Shown here: positions 8,202 through 15,644 of the stretch, piece after piece
Layout of the letters: each line of letters begins with the position of its first letter
How positions within the stretch are numbered: position 1 is the first letter of the stretch
Source of the DNA: Chloroflexota bacterium
Lineage (GTDB): Bacteria; Chloroflexota; Anaerolineae; Promineifilales; Promineifilaceae
DNA length: 36,179 nt
Assembly: GCA_013112725.1 (NCBI GenBank)
Contig: JABFFZ010000058.1
Span: forward strand, 1-36,179
Direction: 5' to 3'
The notes under the pieces: generated by a model
What the model was told of the DNA's origin: nothing
The model's database searches: none
What the model saw: the letters and a program-made list of their open reading frames with translations, nothing else
Translations under genes and position numbers: made by a program

Positions 8202-8213
8202 TTGTCTCGTTAA

Positions 8214-8858
8214 TTACGATTCTACCATCACGGCCGTGTTCCCGACCATTGAAAAGTGGCAGCAATCATCCCCATTTAACATGCAACTGTGCTGTTGGAT
8301 CGGTACGTCCAAGACAGTCAACATGAGTTCTTTATCAAATGTGCAGACTTCCTGATGTTTTTGGCCTACGGAAATATAAGGGCAGCTATATTCAATGATC
8401 TGGTAGCCTTCCGTAGTGCGTTCCCACCGCGCTAAAAAACCTTCTTTCGCCAGCAATTCAATCACATAATTGAGGCGCTCTTCAAAGGTGAGCGATTCAA
8501 ACTCGTTTTTATGATCGTTGATCAGCGATTTAACCACGCCGATGAAAATGTCATTGACGGCCGTTTCTGGCAGGCGGCTTTTGAGTTCATCCAGCAAGCG
8601 GTTCGTTAAACTGAAGTAACGGTGGGGAAAGAGTTCCTGGCCTTGTTCGCTGAGGGAATAGACGTAGTACGGCCGTCCCACCTTCCGCCGTACACTCTCC
8701 ACTTCAATCACCCCTTCCGCTTGTAAAGTATTCAAGTGGTGCCGCACAGTAACAGGGGAGACTTCTGCCGCCTGGGCCAATTCTTCAATAGTAGCCTGGG
8801 GAGACAGCTTAATGGTATGTAAGATGATATTCCGTGTGCTATTCTTGCCGTTGGTCAT
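8214..8858 (-). CDS. sufR: SufR-type Fe-S sensing transcriptional repressor
   Basis: A 214-residue regulator from ATG 8858. The N-terminal winged helix includes ATIEELAQAAEVSPVTVRHH (helix-turn-helix) and a wing with VGRPYYVYSLSEQG. The C-terminal half carries CPYISVGQKHQEVC (C-X12-C) and later C-X6-CC in SCMLNGDDCCHF. This matches the cysteine pattern of SufR, a DeoR/ArsR-like repressor that binds a [4Fe-4S] cluster and represses the suf operon while Fe-S supply is adequate. A longer reading frame reaches 8966 but would run back through its own promoter, whose -10 box is at 8898-8903. That leaves 8858, or GTG 8870, as the start. There is no strong ribosome site. It is divergent from sufC across a 200-base control region. 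Confidence 0.88.
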   Translation of the reverse strand: MTNGKNSTRNIILHTIKLSPQATIEELAQAAEVSPVTVRHHLNTLQAEGVIEVESVRRKVGRPYYVYSLSEQGQELFPHRYFSLTNRLLDELKSRLPETAVNDIFIGVVKSLINDHKNEFESLTFEERLNYVIELLAKEGFLARWERTTEGYQIIEYSCPYISVGQKHQEVCTFDKELMLTVLDVPIQQHSCMLNGDDCCHFSMVGNTAVMVES

Positions 8859-8897
8859 AACAGATTTCACGTACAATCCTGAATTTGAATCGACCAG

Positions 8898-8926
8898 AGT
8901 ATAATCAGAGAGGAGCCTTTTGTCAA
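8898..8926 (-). promoter_or_regulatory. Sigma-70 promoter of sufR-sufT
   Basis: On the minus strand, TTGACA (8926-8921), a 17-bp spacer and TATACT (8903-8898). The -35 box is consensus and the -10 box one base off. Transcription should begin near 8891, about 33 bases before the sufR ATG. Confidence 0.85.
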
Positions 8927-8943
8927 TTTGGGCTATTTTTATC

Positions 8944-8957
8944 ATTATTATAATAAT
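8944..8957. promoter_or_regulatory. Candidate SufR operator palindrome
   Basis: ATTATTATAATAAT is a perfect 14-bp palindrome lying between the two divergent -35 boxes and ending two bases before the sufC -35 box. It is the only clear dyad in the control region, so it is the best candidate operator for SufR. It does not match the CAAC-N6-GTTG site described for cyanobacterial SufR; the assignment rests on position and symmetry alone. Confidence 0.5.
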
Positions 8958-8959
8958 AA

Positions 8960-8988
8960 TTGACACTATCTGCTCCCTTTGTTATAAT
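8960..8988 (+). promoter_or_regulatory. Consensus sigma-70 promoter of the suf operon
   Basis: TTGACA (8960-8965), a 17-bp spacer and TATAAT (8983-8988): both boxes and the spacing are at consensus. Transcription should start near 8995, about 65 bases before sufC. Such a strong promoter next to a repressor gene fits an operon switched mainly by repression. Confidence 0.9.
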
Positions 8989-9059
8989 CCTGCCTGCGTT
9001 TAGAAATCCGACCTCTCAAAAAAATCGGGCTTCTGACGCTACTACTTACAGGAGAATAT

Positions 9060-9848
9060 GTGACAATGACGACTGCTTTAGAGATTAAAAATTTGCATGT
9101 GAGTATTGGCGACCAGCCAATTTTGAAGGGCATCAACCTGCTGGTGAAGCAAGGTGAAACCCACGCCCTCATGGGGCCAAACGGCTCCGGCAAAAGCACC
9201 CTGGCTTATACCCTGGCCGGCCACCCCGCCTATGAACCATCTGCTGGGCAAGTGATTTTTGATGGTAAAGATCTATTGGAAATGGAAGCGGACGAACGTT
9301 CCCGCGCCGGTCTGTTTCTGGCTTTCCAATATCCGGCGGCTGTGCCCGGGGTGACCCTGGCAAAGTTCTTGCGCCAGACCATCAACTCCCGTCGCAAAGC
9401 GCAAAATCCTGAGGACCCCGGCATTTCCATCCCCGAATTTCGCCGCCTGCTGACCAAAAAGATGGACAGCCTGGGTATTGACCACAAAATGGCCGGCCGT
9501 TACCTGAATGAAGGTTTCTCTGGCGGTGAAAAAAAGCGCGTGGAAATTTTGCAGATGTCGGTGGTGGAGCCAAAGATCGCCATTATGGATGAGACAGACT
9601 CCGGCCTGGATATTGACGCTTTGCGCGTGGTGTCTGAAGGGGCGCGGCGGCTGCAAGAAGAGATGAACATGGGTATCCTGGTTATTACCCATTATCAGCG
9701 CATCCTCAATTACATTCAGCCAGACTATGTGCATATCATGTTAGACGGCCGTATCGTGGAAAGTGGCGGCCCCGAACTGGCGCTGGAATTGGAAGAACGC
9801 GGTTACGACTGGCTGCGCGAAAAGCATGGCGTGTTGGAAGTGGCGTGA
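9060..9848 (+). CDS. sufC: Fe-S cluster assembly ATPase SufC
   Basis: A 262-residue ABC-type ATPase. The Walker A motif GPNGSGKS is at 39-46, the Q-loop FQYP at about 89-92 and the signature FSGGEKKR at 153-160. Walker B IAIMDE ends at Glu178 and is followed by TDSGLD; the switch histidine is His211. The TDSGLD wording after Walker B is typical of SufC rather than of transporter ATPases. SufC powers conformational change in the SufBCD scaffold in the cytosol. A GGAG ribosome site at 9051-9054 serves GTG 9060 (5 bases) or ATG 9066 (11 bases); I kept 9060, and the difference is two residues. First gene of the suf operon. Confidence 0.96.
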   Translation: MTMTTALEIKNLHVSIGDQPILKGINLLVKQGETHALMGPNGSGKSTLAYTLAGHPAYEPSAGQVIFDGKDLLEMEADERSRAGLFLAFQYPAAVPGVTLAKFLRQTINSRRKAQNPEDPGISIPEFRRLLTKKMDSLGIDHKMAGRYLNEGFSGGEKKRVEILQMSVVEPKIAIMDETDSGLDIDALRVVSEGARRLQEEMNMGILVITHYQRILNYIQPDYVHIMLDGRIVESGGPELALELEERGYDWLREKHGVLEVA

Positions 9849-9854
9849 TGCCGG

Positions 9855-9937
9855 TAATCAGTAAACGGTAATTGGTAAACGGTAGCAAACACCGATAACC
9901 GATAACCGATAACCGATAACCGATAACCGGATACCGG
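9855..9937 (+). repeat. CCGATAA tandem repeat in the sufC-sufB spacer
   Basis: Five uninterrupted CCGATAA heptamers (about 9892-9926) are preceded by looser CGGTAAT/CGGTAG units that are partly complementary to them. The array ends a few bases before the sufB ribosome site. The heptamer style resembles the short tandemly repeated repetitive (STRR) sequences known from cyanobacteria. Confidence 0.75.
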
Positions 9938-9946
9938 AGGTAAACA

Positions 9947-11386
9947 ATGGCAGAATTAGTGCAAGAACGCGAAATGACCGAAGAGGAAATTGTCGCTTTG
10001 GTGAATCAGGATTATGCGACGAAATATGGTTTCGCTGATGTGGAAAATTACGTCTTCAAAGCGGAAAGAGGGTTGAATGAAGGGGTTATCCGCGCCATGT
10101 CCCTCTCGAAGGGCGAACCGGAGTGGATGCTGGATATTCGTTTGAAGGCGTATTATCACTTTCTGGAGCGGCCCATGCCCAATTGGGGCGCCGACCTGAG
10201 CGGTATTGATTTTGACAATATCTATTACTACATCAAACCAAATGACCGTGAAGGGGATACCTGGGAAGATGTGCCGGGCTACATTAAAGATACGTTCGAT
10301 AAGCTGGGTATTCCTCAGGCAGAGCAAAAGTTTCTCTCTGGTGTGGCCGCTCAATATGAATCTGAGGTGGTTTACCACAACATCAAAAAGGAACTGGAAG
10401 AGAAGGGGGTCATTTTCCTGGGTATGGATGAAGGCTTGCGCCAATATCCTGATCTGGTGAAAGAGTATTTTGGCACCATTATCCCTTACAACGATAACAA
10501 GTTTGCGGCGCTGAACACGGCCGTCTGGTCAGGCGGCAGCTTTATCTACGTGCCACCGGGCGTTCACGTGGAGATGCCGTTACAGGCGTACTTCCGCATC
10601 AACGCCAAAAATGCGGGCCAGTTCGAGCGTACCTTGATCATCATTGACGAAGGGGCGTATGTGCATTATGTGGAAGGGTGTACCGCCCCCATTTATTCCT
10701 CGGATTCGTTACATTCGGCGGTGGTGGAGATCATTGTCAAGCGCAACGGCCGTTGCCGTTACACCACCATCCAGAACTGGTCTACCAACGTCTACAACCT
10801 GGTCACCAAACGCGCCGTCGCCTACGAAAAGGCCACCATGGAATGGGTAGATGGCAACCTCGGTTCCAAAGTCACTATGAAATACCCGGCTGTGTATATG
10901 ATGGGCGAAGGGGCGCATGGTGAAATTCTCTCCATCGCCTTTGCCGGCAAAGGGCAGCATCAGGACGCGGGCGGCAAGGTTGTCCATGCCGCGCCCAACA
11001 CCACCAGCCGTATCATCTCCAAATCCATTAGCAAAGATGGCGGCCGGGCCTCTTATCGGGGCCTGTTGCAGGTGAAAGAAGGCGCGTACCACTGCAAATC
11101 CAATGTGGTGTGTGATGCCCTATTGCTAGACGAGCACAGCCGCTCTGACACGTACCCTTATATCGAGATTGAAGAGGAAGATGTGAACATCGGCCACGAG
11201 GCCTCGGTGAGCAAGGTGGGTGAGGAACAACTTTTCTACCTGATGAGCCGGGGTATTGATGAAGAGACCGCTACCTCGATGGTGGTCAACGGTTTCATTG
11301 AGCCGCTCGTTAAGGAACTGCCCATGGAATACGCCATCGAGATGAACCGGCTGATTCAGTTACAGATGGAAGGAACGATAGGGTAA
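9947..11386 (+). CDS. sufB: Fe-S cluster scaffold protein SufB
   Basis: A 479-residue SufB, close to the usual family length. It shows the characteristic FIYVPPGVHVEMPLQAYFRI block, TAPIYSSDSLHSAVVEI and the C-terminal NVVCDALLLDEHSRSDTYP segment with conserved Cys389, followed by EASVSKVGEEQLFYLMSRG. SufB is the right-handed beta-helix scaffold on which the nascent [4Fe-4S] cluster is built; it pairs with SufD and SufC. GGAGG seven bases before ATG 9947 gives a strong start, unlike several later genes of this operon. The stop codon is partly built into the hairpin that follows. Confidence 0.97.
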   Translation: MAELVQEREMTEEEIVALVNQDYATKYGFADVENYVFKAERGLNEGVIRAMSLSKGEPEWMLDIRLKAYYHFLERPMPNWGADLSGIDFDNIYYYIKPNDREGDTWEDVPGYIKDTFDKLGIPQAEQKFLSGVAAQYESEVVYHNIKKELEEKGVIFLGMDEGLRQYPDLVKEYFGTIIPYNDNKFAALNTAVWSGGSFIYVPPGVHVEMPLQAYFRINAKNAGQFERTLIIIDEGAYVHYVEGCTAPIYSSDSLHSAVVEIIVKRNGRCRYTTIQNWSTNVYNLVTKRAVAYEKATMEWVDGNLGSKVTMKYPAVYMMGEGAHGEILSIAFAGKGQHQDAGGKVVHAAPNTTSRIISKSISKDGGRASYRGLLQVKEGAYHCKSNVVCDALLLDEHSRSDTYPYIEIEEEDVNIGHEASVSKVGEEQLFYLMSRGIDEETATSMVVNGFIEPLVKELPMEYAIEMNRLIQLQMEGTIG

Positions 11387-11434
11387 TTAGGAATTATGAA
11401 TTATGAAGTTTTTCATAATTCATAATTCCTAATT
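11385..11434. repeat. Perfect 23-bp hairpin overlapping the sufB stop
   Basis: The arms 11385-11407 and 11412-11434 are exact reverse complements around a GTTT loop. They are made of ATTATGAATTATG-type units. The left arm starts with the last two bases of the sufB stop codon, and a further CATAATTCATAATT copy leads up to the sufD start. There is no U-tract, so it is not a standard terminator. Confidence 0.9.
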
Positions 11435-11453
11435 CATAATTCATAATTTGATT

Positions 11454-12752
11454 ATGAGTACATTTAACAAAGACGCAGTAATTAAACTATCCGCGTCGCT
11501 CAACGAGCCGGAATGGATGTTGCAGCGGCGTTTGCAGGCGTGGGCGCTGTATGAAAGTTTGCCTATGCCGACGACAAAAGATGAAGAGTGGCGGCGTACC
11601 GATATTCGCCGCCTGAAATTGAACGAGATTGGGCCATCGGTGAATGGTGATGCGGCCGTAAACACCGCTATCCCTGAATTTTTGGGTAAAGAGCTGACGG
11701 AGGACGTGGCCGGTGGCCGGATGTTGCAGGTGGATGGCGTGGTGCGCCAGTATGAACTGAGTGACGAGTTGAAGGCGCAGGGGGTGATCTTTTGTGATAT
11801 GCACACGGCCGTCAGCCAACACCCCGACCTCCTGCAGAAACACTTTATGACCGAGGGGGTGCGCCCGGATGAAGGCAAATTTGCCGCCCTGCACGCCGCC
11901 TTCTGGCGCGGCGGCACGTTCCTGTATGTGCCCAAAAATGTGCAGGCAGCCGCGCCATTGCACAGTGTCTTGTGGTCGGTGAACGGCAAGACCTTCACCC
12001 ACACGCTGGTCATTGTAGATGTGGGCGCGGAAGCGGTGTTCATGGATGAATACGCCTCCGCCGGTGGCGAATTGCCGGGCTTGCACAACGGCTGCATTGA
12101 ACTGCTGGTGCGCGACAACGCCAGCCTCATCTACGCCGGGCTGCAAGATTTCGGCCAGAATATCTGGCAGTTCAACCACGAACGCGGCCGTATTGGCCGG
12201 GATGCGCGGTTGGATTGGGTGACGAGCGTCATGGGGTCTCGCCTGACGAAGGCGTTCCAGACGTTGGAACTGGACCGGCCCGGTGGTTGGGGGCGGATGA
12301 GTGGCATTTTCTTCACCAACGGCCGTCAACACCTGGACATGGACACCCAACAAAACCATAACGCCGGTTCCACCACCAGCGACCTGCTCTACAAAGGGGC
12401 GCTGCGGGACAAATCGCGCACTGTCTGGCAGGGCATGATCAAGGCCCAACCCGGTTCACAAAAGATTGACGGCTTCCAGGCCAACCGTAACCTGATGCTG
12501 GACAAAACCGCCCGCGCGGACTCCATCCCCGGCCTGGAAATTGAAGCCGACGACGTCAAATGCACCCACGCCTCGGCCATCGGCCAGCTTGATCCCGAAG
12601 AACTGTTCTACCTGATGAGCCGGGGTATTCCGCGCAATACGGCCGTTGAAATGTCGGTCCAGGGTTTTTTTGACCCACTCATGCGCCGTATCCCCTTTGA
12701 AGGGGTGCGCAACCGTATTTTCGATCGCATCGTCGAGAAAATTTACACTTAA
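11454..12752 (+). CDS. sufD: Fe-S cluster assembly protein SufD
   Basis: A 432-residue SufB/SufD-family protein. It has an N-terminal helical region (LNEPEWMLQRRLQAWALYES), the beta-helix core with GTFLYVPKNVQAAAPLHSVL, and a C-terminal DVKCTHASAIGQLDPEELFY and LMSRGIPRNTAVEM. The ADDVKCTHASAIGQLDPEE wording, with its conserved cysteine and histidine, is diagnostic for SufD. SufD forms the SufBC2D complex and is needed for iron entry. ATG 11454 is used; an in-frame TTG at 11448 would add two residues. There is no Shine-Dalgarno sequence: the bases before the start are the ATAATTCATAATTTGATT repeat tail, so translation is probably coupled to sufB. Confidence 0.95.
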   Translation: MSTFNKDAVIKLSASLNEPEWMLQRRLQAWALYESLPMPTTKDEEWRRTDIRRLKLNEIGPSVNGDAAVNTAIPEFLGKELTEDVAGGRMLQVDGVVRQYELSDELKAQGVIFCDMHTAVSQHPDLLQKHFMTEGVRPDEGKFAALHAAFWRGGTFLYVPKNVQAAAPLHSVLWSVNGKTFTHTLVIVDVGAEAVFMDEYASAGGELPGLHNGCIELLVRDNASLIYAGLQDFGQNIWQFNHERGRIGRDARLDWVTSVMGSRLTKAFQTLELDRPGGWGRMSGIFFTNGRQHLDMDTQQNHNAGSTTSDLLYKGALRDKSRTVWQGMIKAQPGSQKIDGFQANRNLMLDKTARADSIPGLEIEADDVKCTHASAIGQLDPEELFYLMSRGIPRNTAVEMSVQGFFDPLMRRIPFEGVRNRIFDRIVEKIYT

Positions 12753-12788
12753 TCATGGTCATCTGGCGTGATTGGTGCTTGTGTTATA

Positions 12789-12891
12789 GGCGGGAGAGGT
12801 AACGGCCGTACCTGCCTGTTCATTGCGCATGATAACGGTGGCAACTTCTCCCGCCTTTCCTGGTTTGTGGCGAAGTTGCCACTTTTGTTTT
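12789..12891 (+). promoter_or_regulatory. Terminator-like stem with a competing upstream stem
   Basis: GTGGCAACTTC (12838-12848) pairs perfectly with GAAGTTGCCAC (12872-12882), and TTTTGTTTT follows directly, which resembles an intrinsic terminator with a long loop. A second perfect pairing, GGCGGGAGA (12789-12797) with TCTCCCGCC (12847-12855), uses bases inside that loop and overlaps its left arm by two bases. The two helices therefore interlock or exclude each other, as in an attenuator or pseudoknot. The position, between sufD and the sulfurtransferase, would allow the downstream half of the operon to be adjusted separately. Regulation is an inference. Confidence 0.55.
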
Positions 12892-12929
12892 ATCAATTCA
12901 TTACCACAATGTGCTATGGAGGTTGACGA

Positions 12930-13799
12930 ATGAGTGACAAAGGTTATGTGCATCCCGATGTTTTAGTCAGCACTGATTGGGTGGCGGAACATTTGGGGCA
13001 TACAAAAGATATTCGCCTGGTAGAGTCTAACGAGGATGTGCTGCTGTACAGCACCGGCCACATCCCCAACGCTGTCCATATTGACTGGGTGGCCGACCTG
13101 AATGACGCTATTCGCCGCGACTATCTGAATGAGGAGCAGTTTGCCGCCTTGATGGAAAAACACGGCATCAGCAATGACACAACCGTGGTTTTCTACGGCG
13201 ACAAAAACAACTGGTGGGCCTGCTACGCCTTCTGGGTCTTCAAATTGTTCGGCCATGCAGATGCCAAAGTGATGGATGGCGGCCGCCAGAAATGGATTGC
13301 TGAAGGGCGCGAATTGACCAAAGACGTGCCTTCTTTCGCCAAAGGGACGTACTACCCCGCCGCCCGCGCTGATTACAAAATCCGCGCCTTCCGCGACCAG
13401 GTGTTGGAGCATGTGAAGGCCGGGCAGCCGTTGGTTGATGTGCGCAGCCCGCAGGAGTACAGTGGTGAACTATTGCACATGCCCGGCTCGCCGCAAGAAG
13501 GCGCGCTGCGTGGTGGCCATATCAAAGGGGCTGCCAATGTGCCCTGGAGCCGGGCCGTGGCCGAAGACGGCACCTTCAAAACAGCCGATGACCTGCGCGC
13601 CATTTACGAAGGCGAAAAAGGGTTGTCGCCGGACAAAAACGTCATCGCCTACTGCCGCATTGGCGAACGTAGCTCACATACCTGGTTTGTGTTAACCTAC
13701 CTGTTAGGCTATCCTTCCGTGCGCAACTATGACGGCTCCTGGACCGAATGGGGCAATCTGGTGGGTGTGCCGATTGAGAATCCGTCGAAGAGTAAGTAA
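12930..13799 (+). CDS. sseA: Thiosulfate/3-mercaptopyruvate sulfurtransferase (tandem rhodanese)
   Basis: A 289-residue protein with two rhodanese domains. The inactive N-terminal one (about 10-130) carries STGHIPNAVHIDW. The catalytic one (about 160-285) carries PLVDVRSPQEY and the active-site loop CRIGERS with Cys242. Such enzymes move sulfane sulfur from thiosulfate or 3-mercaptopyruvate to an acceptor through a cysteine persulfide. CRIGERS is the loop type often annotated as thiosulfate sulfurtransferase, but the donor cannot be fixed from sequence. GGAGGTTGACGA before ATG 12930 is a good ribosome site. Its place between sufD and sufS suggests it supplies or trims sulfur for the Suf system, which is an unusual extra member. 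Confidence 0.88.
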   Translation: MSDKGYVHPDVLVSTDWVAEHLGHTKDIRLVESNEDVLLYSTGHIPNAVHIDWVADLNDAIRRDYLNEEQFAALMEKHGISNDTTVVFYGDKNNWWACYAFWVFKLFGHADAKVMDGGRQKWIAEGRELTKDVPSFAKGTYYPAARADYKIRAFRDQVLEHVKAGQPLVDVRSPQEYSGELLHMPGSPQEGALRGGHIKGAANVPWSRAVAEDGTFKTADDLRAIYEGEKGLSPDKNVIAYCRIGERSSHTWFVLTYLLGYPSVRNYDGSWTEWGNLVGVPIENPSKSK

Positions 13800-13857
13800 T
13801 TGGGTAATTGGGTAATTGAGTAACTGCCAATTACCCAATTACTCAATTACCCAATTG
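13798..13857. repeat. TAATTGGG tandem/inverted repeat before sufS
   Basis: Nine-base units of the GTAATTGGG type run one way and then return as their complement. AATTGGGTAATTGAGTAA (13806-13823) pairs exactly with 13839-13856. The array begins at the sseA stop codon and ends seven bases before the sufS ATG. An open frame from 13816 runs through the repeat into sufS but encodes repeat sequence only. Confidence 0.85.
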
Positions 13858-13863
13858 CCAAAG

Positions 13864-15090
13864 ATGCTAGACGTAACCAAAATCCGCGCCAACTTTCCCA
13901 TCCTCCAGGTGGAGGCGCATCCGGGTGTGCCGCTGATCTTTCTGGACAGTGCCGCCTCTTCGCAAAAGCCAGCGGTGGTGATTACGGCCATGGATGCCTA
14001 TTACCGGCAGATGCATGCCAATGTACATCGCGGCATTTATGCGCTGAGCGAGGCGGCGACCAGTGCATATGAGGGGGCGCGGGCCAAAATTGCCCGGTTT
14101 ATCCATGCGGCCGATCCGGCCGAAGTGATTTACGTCCGTAATGCTACTGAGGGGTTTAACCTGGTGGCGTTTGCCTGGGGGCGGGCCAACCTTGAACCCG
14201 GCGATGAAATTTTACTGACGGAGATGGAACACCATGCCAACCTGGTGCCCTGGCAAATGCTGGCGGCGGAGAAGGGGGCGGTGGTGAAGTATGTGCCTTT
14301 TTTGCCAGATGGTACGTTGGATATGGACGCCATCCCTGCTTTGTTGACGGAGCGGGTGAAGATATTCTCGTTTACGGCCGTGTCCAATGTCTTTGGCACC
14401 GTCAACCCCGTCAAACAATTGGTGCAGATGGCGCACGCAGTGGGCGCGCTGGCCATGGTGGACGCGGCTCAGGCCGCGCCGCATCTGCCGATGGATGTGC
14501 AGGATTGGGACTGTGACTTCACGGCCTTTTCCAGCCATAAAATGTGCGGCCCAACGGGGATTGGCGTGTTGTATGGCAAACGCGTTTTGTTAGAAGCGAT
14601 GCCCCCCTTCATGGGTGGCGGCGATATGATTCGCCGGGTGACGTTGGCCGGCTCCACCTGGAATGAACTACCCTGGAAATTTGAGGCGGGCACACCGGCT
14701 ATTGCCGAGGCGATTGGGTTGGGCACGGCCGTAGATTACCTGATCGGCCTGGGCATGGATGAGGTTCACGCTTACGAACAATACATCACCACCTATGCCC
14801 TGGAAGCATTGAGCGAAATTGAAGGACTGACGCTGCTTGGGCCGTCGGCGCGGCAGCGGGGTGGCGTGGCTGCCTTCACCATGCACGGGCTGCACCCACA
14901 TGACATTGCCGAGATTGTAGACAAGGATGGCATTGCCATTCGCGCCGGGCATCACTGCGCCATGCCCCTGCACCATAAACTGGGCATTAACGCCAGCGCC
15001 CGCGCCAGCTTTTACATCCATACCACCACCGAAGAGGTGGATAAACTGGTGATGAGCCTGCACCGGGCGAAGAAGGTATTCAGACAGTAG
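13864..15090 (+). CDS. sufS: Cysteine desulfurase SufS
   Basis: A 408-residue group II cysteine desulfurase. It has DSAASSQKP near the N-terminus, EMEHHANLVPWQ in the substrate pocket and the PLP-binding lysine in AFSSHKMCGPTGIG at residue 226. The catalytic cysteine of RAGHHCAMPLH is residue 365. These are almost the same numbers as in E. coli SufS (226 and 364). It removes sulfur from L-cysteine and passes it as persulfide to SufU and then SufB. Translation should begin at ATG 13864 rather than in the repeat upstream; the bases before it (CCAATTGCCAAAG) give no clear ribosome site. Confidence 0.96.
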   Translation: MLDVTKIRANFPILQVEAHPGVPLIFLDSAASSQKPAVVITAMDAYYRQMHANVHRGIYALSEAATSAYEGARAKIARFIHAADPAEVIYVRNATEGFNLVAFAWGRANLEPGDEILLTEMEHHANLVPWQMLAAEKGAVVKYVPFLPDGTLDMDAIPALLTERVKIFSFTAVSNVFGTVNPVKQLVQMAHAVGALAMVDAAQAAPHLPMDVQDWDCDFTAFSSHKMCGPTGIGVLYGKRVLLEAMPPFMGGGDMIRRVTLAGSTWNELPWKFEAGTPAIAEAIGLGTAVDYLIGLGMDEVHAYEQYITTYALEALSEIEGLTLLGPSARQRGGVAAFTMHGLHPHDIAEIVDKDGIAIRAGHHCAMPLHHKLGINASARASFYIHTTTEEVDKLVMSLHRAKKVFRQ

Positions 15091-15148
15091 GTAATTGCGT
15101 AATTGCGTAATTACCCAATTACTCAATTACTCAATTACTCAATTACCC
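15091..15148. repeat. AATTAC tandem repeat before sufU
   Basis: GTAATTGCGTAATTGCGTAA is followed by several TCAATTACTCAATTAC units and ends one or two bases before the sufU ATG. The first units are complementary to the later ones, so a hairpin can form. It belongs to the same family as the repeats at 13798-13857, 28925-28966 and 33375-33445. Confidence 0.85.
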
Positions 15149-15150
15149 CT

Positions 15151-15555
15151 ATGGACGACAGCATTTACCGCGAACAAATCATTGACTTGTATGAAAATCC
15201 GCTGAATTATGGCGAGCTAGATGCGCCGGATTGGTCGTATGAGGAAGACAATCCGTTGTGCGGCGATGTGGTGCGGATTGAGGTGAAGTTGGGGGCAGAC
15301 GGCCGTGTGGCCGAAGTTGCCTGGCGGGGTGATGGCTGTGCGATCAGCCAGGCGTCGGCCTCTATTCTCACCGAAGAGATCAAGGGGCTGACGCTGGAAG
15401 AGATACGCAATTTTGACAAGGACCACTTGTTGGAATTGATCGGTGTGCCCTTGAGCATGGCGCGAGTGAAATGTGCCCTGCTCTCACTAAAAGTGCTGAA
15501 AGCGGGCGCCTATGGCATCCCGGACCCAGCGCATATGCGTGAAGACGGTTTGTAG
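15151..15555 (+). CDS. sufU: SufU/IscU-like sulfur acceptor or scaffold
   Basis: A 134-residue IscU-fold protein. Three ligand cysteines are present: Cys37 in NPLCGD (with Asp39), Cys63 in GDGCAISQASAS and Cys108 in RVKCALLSL. The protein starts with IYREQIIDLYENPLN, typical of SufU. It takes persulfide sulfur from SufS and gives it to SufB. The spacing between the second and third cysteine is 44 residues, close to IscU and without the longer insertion of Firmicute SufU, so it is a shorter form. The ATG at 15151 directly follows the AATTACCCCT repeat with no ribosome site. The last base of its TAG stop is the first base of the next hairpin. Confidence 0.9.
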   Translation: MDDSIYREQIIDLYENPLNYGELDAPDWSYEEDNPLCGDVVRIEVKLGADGRVAEVAWRGDGCAISQASASILTEEIKGLTLEEIRNFDKDHLLELIGVPLSMARVKCALLSLKVLKAGAYGIPDPAHMREDGL

Positions 15556-15609
15556 TTCGTAGTAGGCGATTTATCGCCGTCGGAAGGCGATAAATCGCCT
15601 ACTACGAAC
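15555..15609. repeat. Perfect 24-bp hairpin overlapping the sufU stop
   Basis: The arms 15555-15578 and 15586-15609 are exact reverse complements (GTTCGTAGTAGGCGATTTAT at the left edge) around a GTCGGAA loop. A partial third copy with TACGAACGGAAC follows to about 15635. The first base belongs to the sufU stop codon. No T-tract follows. Confidence 0.92.
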
Positions 15610-15644
15610 GGAACCGCCTACTTACGAACGGAACGAAAATTGAA

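Noticed and set aside
8859..8966. Upstream extension of sufR beginning MSIIIIIMIK
   Set aside because: It would include the gene's own -10 and -35 boxes and is not family-like; the start at 8858 fits SufR length.
9892..9926. CRISPR array
   Set aside because: Seven- to nine-base head-to-tail units without spacers here and in other gaps; no cas genes. These are short tandem repeats.
11487..12449. 320-codon minus-strand frame opposite sufD
   Set aside because: A long antisense frame caused by GC-rich codon bias. SufD on the plus strand has clear family motifs and this translation has none.
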